A stretch of DNA of 43,170 nucleotides. It comes from an uncultured Clostridia bacterium. Lineage in GTDB: Bacteria > Bacillota > Clostridia > Christensenellales > Borkfalkiaceae. The stretch spans positions 1 through 43,170 of the forward strand of contig CANPYD010000001.1 of NCBI GenBank assembly GCA_947587775.1, written 5' to 3'. Numbering within the stretch: the stretch's first letter is position 1; each line of letters opens with the position of its first letter. Positions 9,134 to 15,798 of this stretch are shown piece by piece. Below the pieces are notes generated by a model. That model had not been told where the DNA came from, did not search any database, and saw only the letters and a program-made list of their open reading frames with translations. The position numbers were made by a program, and so were the translations under genes.

Positions 9134-10063
9134 TCATTCTGCGATCTTTTCCGCGATCCGCAGTTTTGCGCTCTTGGAGCGCGGGTTCTCCTCTTGCTCT
9201 TCTTCGGAAGCCGTGATCGGCTTCTTCGTCAGGATCTCGAGCCGTTTGACTCTCCCGCATACGCATACCGGGAAGTTCTTCGGACAGGTACAGGCAGTCG
9301 AAAGATCCTTGAATATGTTCTTGACGATCCTGTCTTCGAGGGAATGGAAGGTCAAAATAACGGCCCTTCCCCCTATCTTGAGTCTTTCAATGAGTCCTCT
9401 GATGCACGCTTCCAGTCCGTCGAGTTCGCCGTTGACCTCGATACGGATCGCCTGAAAGGTCTGCCGTGCACATGCCGCACCGCGGCACTTCGGGGGCAGG
9501 GCGTTTTCGACGATGCTGCGGAGCTCGCCGCACGTTTCAATCGGTTTGATTTCCCGTTCGCGGAGAATCCCCTTTGCGATGACGTTTGCGAAGGGTTCTT
9601 CGCCGTACTCTTTCAGAATGCGGCGGAGCGCTTCCTCGCCGTACCCGTTCACGACGTCTCTTGCCGTAAGCGCACAGCGCTTGTCCATCCGCATATCGAG
9701 CGGCGCGTTCCCCAGCCTGTAAGCAAACCCGCGGGTCGGGTCGTCGATCTGGTGGGAGGAAATGCCGAGGTCTAAGAGGAATCCGTCAAGACGTTCTCCG
9801 GGAAGAAGCACTTCCGAAAAGTTTTTGAAGTCCGACCGTTCGAGGCGGAACCTCCCCTCAAAGGGGGACAGTCTCTTTGTTGCCTGCGCGATTGCGTCCT
9901 CGTCCTTGTCCGTTGCGATGAGACGCGCTCCGGGATCCGCCGAAAGGATCGCAAAGGAGTGTCCTCCTCCGCCGACGGTGCCATCGAAGTAAACCCCGCC
10001 GCTTCTGACATTCAATCCGCGGATGACCTCATCAAGCATGATCGGACGATGATACTCCGTCAT
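9134..10063 (-). CDS. rsmH: 16S rRNA (cytosine1402-N4)-methyltransferase RsmH
   Basis: 309 residues, standard length (old name MraW). It methylates C1402 in the decoding centre of 16S rRNA using SAM. Visible are the opening YHRPIMLDEVIRGL, the SAM-binding DGTVGGGGHS, the conserved DLGISSHQIDDPTRGFAYR and the C-terminal FHSLEDRIVKNIF. The start shares ATGA with the mraZ stop codon. Confidence 0.97.
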   Translation of the reverse strand: MTEYHRPIMLDEVIRGLNVRSGGVYFDGTVGGGGHSFAILSADPGARLIATDKDEDAIAQATKRLSPFEGRFRLERSDFKNFSEVLLPGERLDGFLLDLGISSHQIDDPTRGFAYRLGNAPLDMRMDKRCALTARDVVNGYGEEALRRILKEYGEEPFANVIAKGILREREIKPIETCGELRSIVENALPPKCRGAACARQTFQAIRIEVNGELDGLEACIRGLIERLKIGGRAVILTFHSLEDRIVKNIFKDLSTACTCPKNFPVCVCGRVKRLEILTKKPITASEEEQEENPRSKSAKLRIAEKIAE

Positions 10064-10506
10064 GCGTTCTTCGTCCTGTAATCCTTGGCGACACGGTTTG
10101 CATCCGCGACCGACATGTCTTTGATGCTCTGCAAATAATTCTCTTCTTCCCAGATCTCGATGTAGTCCCCCATGCCGACCGAAACCAGTTTCCTTTTCAA
10201 ACCCGCATAATCGCGCATGCTCTTGGGGATCATGAACCGCTTCTGGGTATCCTCTACAACGTCCTCCACGCGGCTGTACAAATAGCGCTTCGCACGCATC
10301 ACGTCCTCATCCGCAGGATCGACATTGCTGAAAGAGAGCAGATACTTCTCCATGACCGAGGTGCACATGATCGCGACGCAGCCCGTCGAGAACTGAACAA
10401 AATGGAGGGATTCGTTTTCCGGAAATGCACTTCTGTATTTCGCCGGAATACGCGTTCTGAATTTTGCATCGAGCTGATGATTCGCCGTGCCACTCACGAA
10501 CTTCAT
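10060..10506 (-). CDS. mraZ: Transcriptional regulator MraZ
   Basis: 148 residues from ATG 10506 (MKFVSGTANHQLDAKFRTRI). Two SpoVT/AbrB-like halves are expected; the second contains DTQKRFMIPKSMRDYAG, matching the conserved MraZ repeat. MraZ forms rings that bind phased direct repeats in its own promoter and represses the dcw operon. A longer in-frame start at 10572 lies upstream of the predicted transcription start and is rejected. It is the first gene of the operon; six G lie twelve bases before the start. Confidence 0.95.
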   Translation of the reverse strand: MKFVSGTANHQLDAKFRTRIPAKYRSAFPENESLHFVQFSTGCVAIMCTSVMEKYLLSFSNVDPADEDVMRAKRYLYSRVEDVVEDTQKRFMIPKSMRDYAGLKRKLVSVGMGDYIEIWEEENYLQSIKDMSVADANRVAKDYRTKNA

Positions 10507-10543
10507 ACCGCGGATAATCCCCCCTTTATGATTCTGTAAGGGT

Positions 10544-10572
10544 ATTATAACACCACTTTTAGGGCTTGTCAA
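10544..10572 (-). promoter_or_regulatory. Sigma-70 type promoter of the dcw operon
   Basis: On the minus strand, TTGACA (10572-10567), 17 bases, TATAAT (10549-10544). Both hexamers match the consensus exactly. Transcription should start near 10537, about 30 bases upstream of the mraZ ATG. Confidence 0.93.
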
Positions 10573-10609
10573 CCATTTCTGTCCATTTTTTTCCTTTCCG
10601 CTCCACTTT
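10553..10609 (-). promoter_or_regulatory. MraZ-type operator: TGG boxes phased every 10 bp
   Basis: On the minus strand, A-rich tracts followed by GG recur in strict 10-bp register: AAAGTGG ending at 10603, AAAGG ending at 10593, AAATGG at 10583, AAATGG at 10573 and AAAGTGG at 10553, with only the 10563 position empty. MraZ is known to bind direct TGG-containing repeats with 10-bp spacing upstream of mraZ. The array covers the -35 hexamer and the spacer, as expected for autorepression. The link to MraZ is inference from spacing and position. Confidence 0.75.
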
Positions 10610-10612
10610 TTT

Positions 10613-11395
10613 TCAGCTGCATTTGAAACGAATGTTCGTTTCGAACACTTTTTGATTGAGAAAACGCGCTTTTCCGATAAAAAATACCCGATTTTCCCCC
10701 TTTTCTTTTACTTTTTTCTCAAAACATATGTTTGCATTTCTGGGGACAAGATTCCCTGCCGAAAGAACCTGCTTGAGCCTTCTTGCCACGCCGCGATTCC
10801 CGTGATAGGCTTTTACCCCAAGTATTTGCTCAATTTCCTTTTGAAAAAAGATATAATGTGTGCACCCTAAGACCGCCCCGTCATAGGAGATCCCCTCGGG
10901 AACAGTCAAATGGACAGAAATGGACAGGTTTTCCCCGCAGGTCAGATATGCCTCGATCGCCCCCGCCAAGCCCTCGCAGGGGATGACGTGAAACCGGCAT
11001 GCGGAACTTTCGATGAGCGACCGCAGCCGCGCGCTTTCCGCCGTACGGGGCGTAGCGAGCACGAGCGCTTCCGAGCACTCCCGCGCCGCCTCCCTGATCG
11101 CGGGCTCCGTGCCAATGATGGGAAAGGCAAATTCCTCCCGCATTTTCCCGATACAGACGGTCGTTGCGGTATTACAGGCAAGGACGGCGGCGTCCACCCC
11201 GAGCCGTTCGAAGCGCCGCATTGCTTCACGTACGAAGGCAGTGATCTCCCCCTCCCCTCTTCCGCCGTAGGGCGCGCGGGCGTTGTCGCCGAAATAATAA
11301 AAATCCGCGCCCGAAATTTCTTTCAGGCAAGCACCGAGAACGGTAAGCCCGCCCACGCCGCTGTCGAAAATGCCGACTTTGACCCTACGTTCCAT
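10613..11395 (-). CDS. murI: Glutamate racemase MurI
   Basis: 260 residues. It makes D-glutamate for MurD. Motifs: FDSGVGG near the start (Asp11), the first catalytic cysteine in LACNTATT (Cys74), and the second in GCTHY (Cys178). The ATG has GGGAGG seven bases upstream. It ends only about 40 bases before the dcw -35 box, so wall precursor supply and dcw are adjacent on the same strand; no terminator was seen between them. The last about 40 residues are encoded by AT-rich sequence and are less typical. A weak promoter (TTGTAA, 17 bases, TAGGAA) may lie in the divergent region with rpsT. Confidence 0.95.
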   Translation of the reverse strand: MERRVKVGIFDSGVGGLTVLGACLKEISGADFYYFGDNARAPYGGRGEGEITAFVREAMRRFERLGVDAAVLACNTATTVCIGKMREEFAFPIIGTEPAIREAARECSEALVLATPRTAESARLRSLIESSACRFHVIPCEGLAGAIEAYLTCGENLSISVHLTVPEGISYDGAVLGCTHYIFFQKEIEQILGVKAYHGNRGVARRLKQVLSAGNLVPRNANICFEKKVKEKGENRVFFIGKARFLNQKVFETNIRFKCS

Positions 11396-11456
11396 CCTTT
11401 TTCCTCCCCAAAAACAGAATTTTTGCGATTTTTTTTCCTACGGGCGCGAAAAACAG

Positions 11457-11485
11457 TTTACAAGCATTTTATTTTATGTTAAAAT
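11457..11485 (+). promoter_or_regulatory. Promoter of rpsT
   Basis: TTTACA (11457-11462), 17 bases, TAAAAT (11480-11485). The predicted start near 11492 gives a leader of about 38 bases before the GTG of rpsT. Confidence 0.82.
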
Positions 11486-11529
11486 AGTCAGGATTTATCA
11501 AGATAAAGTACCTTCAAAGGAGTAATACC

Positions 11530-11796
11530 GTGCCCAACATCAAATCCGCTGAAAAGCGCGTTCTCGTCACCGAAAAAAAGACCCTTGAAAACAAAGCGAT
11601 CAAATCCGCGCTCAAAACGCAGATCAAGAAGTACCTCGCTGCGGTCGCCGCAGGCGATAAAGAACAGGCGAATGCTCTTTATCCCGTGACGGTCTCGGCG
11701 ATCGACTCCGCGGCAAGCAAGGGGATCCTTCACAAGAATAACGCAGCGAACAAAAAGGCAAAGCTCGCAAAGAAACTTGCCGCATTGAACGCATAA
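11530..11796 (+). CDS. rpsT: 30S ribosomal protein S20
   Basis: 88 residues, basic and helical, starting MPNIKSAEKRVLVTEKKTLE and ending KKAKLAKKLAALNA, which is the S20 pattern. S20 binds 16S rRNA early in 30S assembly. The start codon is GTG with AAAGGAG seven bases upstream; a non-ATG start in rpsT is known in other bacteria and tied to autoregulation of translation. It is a single-gene unit with its own promoter and terminator. Confidence 0.97.
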   Translation: MPNIKSAEKRVLVTEKKTLENKAIKSALKTQIKKYLAAVAAGDKEQANALYPVTVSAIDSAASKGILHKNNAANKKAKLAKKLAALNA

Positions 11797-11815
11797 CGAA
11801 AAACGGCGAAACGAT

Positions 11816-11843
11816 CCGTCGGGGTTTTCCCCGACGGTTTTTT
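11816..11843 (+). terminator. Intrinsic terminator after rpsT
   Basis: Stem CCGTCGGGG / CCCCGACGG with a TTTT loop, followed by six T. It is located 20 bases after the rpsT stop. Confidence 0.95.
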
Positions 11844-11981
11844 ATTGCCCGAAAACTCCCCTACCGAAGGAAAATCTCTATAAAATCCGCCTATGCTGAT
11901 CTAATTTATAATAATGTCGCGCGCGTGGGCGCGTATTCACTAAATTGGGGAATATTTTTTTCGGAAAACCATTTCAAACGT

Positions 11982-12010
11982 TTGACATCTGCATGCATAT
12001 GTACTATACT
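11982..12010 (+). promoter_or_regulatory. Promoter of the regulator-potABCD operon
   Basis: TTGACA (11982-11987), 17 bases, TATACT (12005-12010). The predicted start near 12017 gives an AT-rich leader of almost 100 bases that contains two operator-like inverted repeats. The preceding 11844-11981 is AT-rich and shows nothing else I can name. Confidence 0.88.
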
Positions 12011-12022
12011 GTATCGCTGTGA

Positions 12023-12039
12023 GTTTATTTTTATTAAAC
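12023..12039. promoter_or_regulatory. Operator-like 17-bp inverted repeat, copy 1
   Basis: GTTTATTTTTATTAAAC: arms GTTTA and TAAAC around seven bases. It sits at about +7 relative to the predicted transcription start. It has the same arms and spacing as copy 2, exactly 60 bp downstream. Likely the binding site of the adjacent HTH regulator (inference). Confidence 0.65.
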
Positions 12040-12082
12040 TTTTCGTTTATAATTGCGAGAGTTTGATAAAAAGAGGCTAAAA

Positions 12083-12099
12083 GTTTACAAATACTAAAC
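12083..12099. promoter_or_regulatory. Operator-like 17-bp inverted repeat, copy 2
   Basis: GTTTACAAATACTAAAC: same GTTTA-N7-TAAAC form as copy 1, ending two bases before the GGAGG ribosome site of the regulator gene. Binding here would block or loop transcription of the whole operon. Confidence 0.65.
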
Positions 12100-12113
12100 A
12101 CGGAGGCGGAAGT

Positions 12114-12647
12114 ATGGAACTCGGCGCAAAGCTGAAGGACATGCGGCAACGGATAAATCTCACGCAGGAAGAGCTTGCCGACCGCTGTGAGCTCACAAAA
12201 GGGTATATTTCCCAGCTTGAAAACGACCTGACGAGCCCGTCGATCGCGACGCTGTGCGATCTTCTGAACGCGCTCGGAAGCAATCTTTCGGACTTTTTTC
12301 ATGAGGATTCCGAGGAAAAGATCGTCTTTTCGGAGGCGGAATATATCGAAAAGCAGTCGGAAAGCATGATGCTCAGGTGGGTGATCCCCAACGCGCAGAA
12401 AAACATGATGGAGCCCGTGCTCGTGGAGCTTGCGCCGCAAGCCAAAACGGAGCCCGACATCCCCCACGAAGGCGAAGAATTCGGCTTTGTGCTCGAGGGA
12501 AAGATCGACGTCGTGATCGCGGGGAAACATCATCCCGCAAAAAAAGGCGAAAGCTTTTATTACACGGCGGACAAAGAACATTATCTTGAAAATAAGGGCA
12601 AGCGGAACGCGAAGATCATCTGGATCTCCACTCCGCCCAACTTCTGA
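12114..12647 (+). CDS. XRE-family HTH regulator with cupin sensor domain (PuuR-like)
   Basis: 177 residues. The N-terminal HTH (about 1-62) reads LGAKLKDMRQRINLTQEELA then LTKGYISQLENDLTSPSIAT; a C-terminal cupin (about 100-175) contains PHEGEEFGFVLEGKIDVVI and KKGESFYYTADKEHYLENKG. This architecture is that of PuuR-type regulators that sense polyamines or related small molecules. It directly precedes potABCD with 24 bases between and no terminator, so it very probably controls polyamine uptake and itself. GGAGG lies seven bases before the ATG. Confidence 0.88.
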   Translation: MELGAKLKDMRQRINLTQEELADRCELTKGYISQLENDLTSPSIATLCDLLNALGSNLSDFFHEDSEEKIVFSEAEYIEKQSESMMLRWVIPNAQKNMMEPVLVELAPQAKTEPDIPHEGEEFGFVLEGKIDVVIAGKHHPAKKGESFYYTADKEHYLENKGKRNAKIIWISTPPNF

Positions 12648-12671
12648 TTCAAAAAACAAAAGGAGAAAGCC

Positions 12672-14186
12672 ATGGCTGAAAACATCATCGAATTACAGGA
12701 CGTCACGAAGTACTTTGGCGAGAATCTTGTCATCGACCATATGAGCTTCGACATCAAAAAAGGCGAATTCATCACCTTTTTGGGACCCTCGGGCTGCGGC
12801 AAGACGACGACGCTCCGCATGATCGCGGGCTTCGATCTGCCTACGAGCGGAAAGATCCTTCTGAACGGTGAGGACATCTCGTCCCTTCCGCCCAACAAAC
12901 GCCCCGTCAACACCGTTTTCCAGCGATATGCCCTTTTCCCCCACTTCAATGTCTTTGAAAATATCGCTTTTGGGCTCAGGTGCAAGCGCGTCATCAATAC
13001 TTACAAAAACGGGAACGGCGAGGAGTACACCAAAAAGGAAAAGCTTTCCAAGCAGGAGATCGCCGCAAAGGTGAAAAAGGCGCTTGCGCTCGTGGATCTC
13101 GAAGGGTTTGAGAAACGCTCCATCTCCACCCTCTCCGGCGGACAGCAGCAGCGCGTCGCGATCGCCCGCGCCGTCGTCAACGAGCCCGAGATCCTTCTCC
13201 TCGACGAGCCCCTCGGCGCCCTCGACCTCAAAATGAGGAAAGAGATGCAGATCGAGCTCAAAAAGATCCACGACAGGCTTGGCATCACATTCATCTATGT
13301 CACGCACGATCAGGAGGAAGCGCTCACGATGTCGGACACGATCGTCGTCATGGCAGACGGCGTCGTCCAGCAGATCGGCACCCCCACCGATATCTACAAC
13401 GAGCCTGCGAATACGTTCGTTGCAGACTTCATCGGCGAAAGCAACATCTTCACGGGCACCGTCGTCGGGAAAAACAAGGTCAAATTCTGCGGCAAGACGT
13501 TTGAATGCGTCGATAATTTCGGGGAAGGAGAACAGGTCGACGTCGTCGTCCGTCCCGAAGATATCCTGATGTGCGCCGCCGAGGATGGGATCCTGAAGGG
13601 TGAAGTCATCTCCGTCGTCTTCAAGGGGATCCATTACGAGATCACCGTGCAGGTCGGCAAATACGAACTCGTCGTGCAAAGCACGGAAAGCAGAAAGGTC
13701 GGGGAGACGATCGGGCTCAAGGTCGCTCCCGACGGCATTCACCTCATGAAGCCGCGCTACACAACCAACGTGTTCGACGGCGTCATCAACAAGGCGAACA
13801 ACGTGGAATTTGCGGGCGGTGAGTTCGAATGCGACGTCACGCAGCTCTATCCGGGCAGCCATTTAGACGAGGACGGCTATCTCATCACGGCCGCGGGCGA
13901 AAAACTCGATCTGACGGACACCGAAGTCAAGGTCGAAGTGGGTCTCCACGATATCGAGATCAGCGACGACGAGGACGCGGGCGGCACAACGGGACACATC
14001 ATCTCCATCATCTACAAGGGCGATCACTACCGCCTCATCGTGCGTACGGGCGACAGCGACGAGGACGAGGATTTCGTCTTTGCGACCGAAGATCTCTGGA
14101 ACGAAAACGACTATGTCTCGGTCATCATTCCCAAGGAAAAGATCAAACTCACCTTAAAGCATAAGGAAAAGGAGGACGAGGCATGA
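12672..14186 (+). CDS. potA: Spermidine/putrescine ABC transporter ATPase PotA, with duplicated TOBE region
   Basis: 504 residues against about 350-380 usual for PotA. ABC domain: Walker A GPSGCGKT at 38-45, signature LSGGQQQR at 154-161, Walker B LLLDEP at 175-180, switch His212. Two additions are visible. Residues about 104-127 form a Lys/Glu-rich insert between the Q-loop region and the signature. After the first TOBE (about 262-360) a second, related unit follows (about 367-497): GEVISVVFKGIHYEITV is echoed by GHIISIIYKGDHYRLIV, and KVKFCGKTFEC by NVEFAGGEFEC. It powers import through PotBC. AAGGAG lies six bases before the ATG, and the stop overlaps potB by four bases. Confidence 0.94.
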   Translation: MAENIIELQDVTKYFGENLVIDHMSFDIKKGEFITFLGPSGCGKTTTLRMIAGFDLPTSGKILLNGEDISSLPPNKRPVNTVFQRYALFPHFNVFENIAFGLRCKRVINTYKNGNGEEYTKKEKLSKQEIAAKVKKALALVDLEGFEKRSISTLSGGQQQRVAIARAVVNEPEILLLDEPLGALDLKMRKEMQIELKKIHDRLGITFIYVTHDQEEALTMSDTIVVMADGVVQQIGTPTDIYNEPANTFVADFIGESNIFTGTVVGKNKVKFCGKTFECVDNFGEGEQVDVVVRPEDILMCAAEDGILKGEVISVVFKGIHYEITVQVGKYELVVQSTESRKVGETIGLKVAPDGIHLMKPRYTTNVFDGVINKANNVEFAGGEFECDVTQLYPGSHLDEDGYLITAAGEKLDLTDTEVKVEVGLHDIEISDDEDAGGTTGHIISIIYKGDHYRLIVRTGDSDEDEDFVFATEDLWNENDYVSVIIPKEKIKLTLKHKEKEDEA

Positions 14187-14992
14187 AGCTCCCCCGTTTC
14201 TCCCGCAAGACGCTCTGCATTCCCTATGCGGTCTTTCTCATATTTTTTGTCATTGTCCCGATGTGCGTGATCCTGTTCTACGCCTTTACCGACAAGAACA
14301 TGCACATTTCGGGAACGAACTTCGTGCGGTTCTTTTCCGACCCCACCAAACTCTCCACGATCGTCTACTCCCTCGTGATCGCGCTCATTACGACGGTCAT
14401 CTGTCTTGTCATCGCCTATCCCGTGGCGCTCATCCTCGCGCACAGCAAGATCAAGAAGAAATTCGTCATTCTGATGCTTTTCGTTCTCCCCATGTGGATC
14501 AACTTCGTGCTGCGCGTAAACGCCATCCGCGAGCTCTTCAATCTCCTCTCGCAGATCAACGGGCTCGAAGGGCTGGAAAGCGCCAATATCTTCAAGACGA
14601 TCTTCGGCATGGTCTATGACTTCCTGCCCTTTATGATCCTGCCCCTCTATACGACGATGATGAAGATCGACACTTCCCTCTATGAGGCGAGCGCGGATCT
14701 CGGCGCGGGTTCCGTCACGACCTTCTTCCGCATCACCGTTCCCCTCTCCATGCCCGGCGTGATGAGCGGCGTGACGATGGTCTTTCTCCCCTCGATGACA
14801 AACTACGTCGTCTCCGATATGCTCGGGAACGCGAAAGTGACGATCATCGGCAAATTCATCTATGAATACTTCGGCTCCGACTGGCATATGGGCTCGATGG
14901 TCGCATTTGTGCTTCTCCTCGTCGTCTTTGCCTCTACCCTCTTCTCGGGCGGGTTCAAATCGGAAGAAAATGTCAGGGGGACGAACTTATGA
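14183..14992 (+). CDS. potB: Spermidine/putrescine ABC transporter permease PotB
   Basis: 269 residues with about six membrane segments. The cytoplasmic EAA loop that contacts the ATPase is clear (EASADLGAGSVTTFFRITVP at about residues 170-190). Family features include the opening CIPYAVFLIFFVIVPMCVIL and LPMWINFVLRVNA. It forms the channel with PotC. It overlaps potA and potC by ATGA at both ends, so the subunits should be made in fixed ratio. Confidence 0.94.
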   Translation: MKLPRFSRKTLCIPYAVFLIFFVIVPMCVILFYAFTDKNMHISGTNFVRFFSDPTKLSTIVYSLVIALITTVICLVIAYPVALILAHSKIKKKFVILMLFVLPMWINFVLRVNAIRELFNLLSQINGLEGLESANIFKTIFGMVYDFLPFMILPLYTTMMKIDTSLYEASADLGAGSVTTFFRITVPLSMPGVMSGVTMVFLPSMTNYVVSDMLGNAKVTIIGKFIYEYFGSDWHMGSMVAFVLLLVVFASTLFSGGFKSEENVRGTNL

Positions 14993-15798
14993 AGCATCCT
15001 GTGTTAAGCAAATGCCTCAAAGCGGGATTTGTGGGACTTGTGCTCCTCCTGCTCTATCTCCCCATCCTGATGCTCGCCGTCTACAGCTTCGACAAAACGG
15101 ACATGATCGGCAGGTTCGAAGGTTTTTCCTTCGAGCATTACAAGGATCTCTTTGCGAATCCGAAGGTTCTCGGCATGATCGGGAACACCTTCTTGCTCGC
15201 ATTCCTTGCGGCGACTCTCTCCACGGTGCTCGGGACGCTCGGCGCGCTCGGCATGTTCTACTGCAAAAAGCGCATGAAAACGGCGATCCACGCCGTCTCG
15301 CAGATCCCCGTCATCAACGCGGAGATCGTCACGGCGCTCGCGCTTGCGGTCACCTTTGTTGCGGTCGAGATCGGGAAATCCTATTTTACCCTTCTCATCG
15401 GACATATGGTCATATGCACCCCCTTTGTCGTGCTCTCCGTCATGCCCAAGCTCAAACAGATGGACAACTCCCTCTATGAGGCGGCGCTCGACCTGGGCGC
15501 TTCCCCCTTCAAGGCGCTGATGAAAGTTGTCCTTCCGCAGATCATCCCGGGGGTCATTTCGGGCTTTATGCTCGCAGTTACCCTCTCCCTCGACGACTAC
15601 ATCGTCACCGTCTACACCCGTCCCTCGGGCTTCGAGACGATTTCCACCTACGTTTTCAACGCCACGATGAAGGGCAATAAGCACACCGCGGAGACGCTCT
15701 CCTCCTTCTGGGCGCTCACGACGATCATCTTCGTCGTCATCGTACTGTTTGTTGTGATTTCCAATCTTGCGGGACGCAAAAAGGAGGCGGACAAATGA
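14989..15798 (+). CDS. potC: Spermidine/putrescine ABC transporter permease PotC
   Basis: 269 residues, six predicted membrane segments, with the EAA loop EAALDLGASPFKALMKVVLP (about 164-183) and the characteristic FMLAVTLSLDDYIVTVYT. It partners PotB. It overlaps potB upstream and potD downstream by four bases each. Confidence 0.94.
   Translation: MKHPVLSKCLKAGFVGLVLLLLYLPILMLAVYSFDKTDMIGRFEGFSFEHYKDLFANPKVLGMIGNTFLLAFLAATLSTVLGTLGALGMFYCKKRMKTAIHAVSQIPVINAEIVTALALAVTFVAVEIGKSYFTLLIGHMVICTPFVVLSVMPKLKQMDNSLYEAALDLGASPFKALMKVVLPQIIPGVISGFMLAVTLSLDDYIVTVYTRPSGFETISTYVFNATMKGNKHTAETLSSFWALTTIIFVVIVLFVVISNLAGRKKEADK

Noticed and set aside
10507..10572. Longer mraZ start at 10572
   Set aside because: It begins inside the -35 box, upstream of the predicted transcription start; ATG 10506 gives the normal MraZ N terminus.
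10724..10735. Palindrome AAACATATGTTT inside murI as an operator
   Set aside because: Within coding sequence, AT-rich and short; no gene start close enough to give it a role.
12693..13862. 389-codon open frame antisense to potA
   Set aside because: Asp/Val/Leu-biased composition of an antisense shadow; potA is certain.
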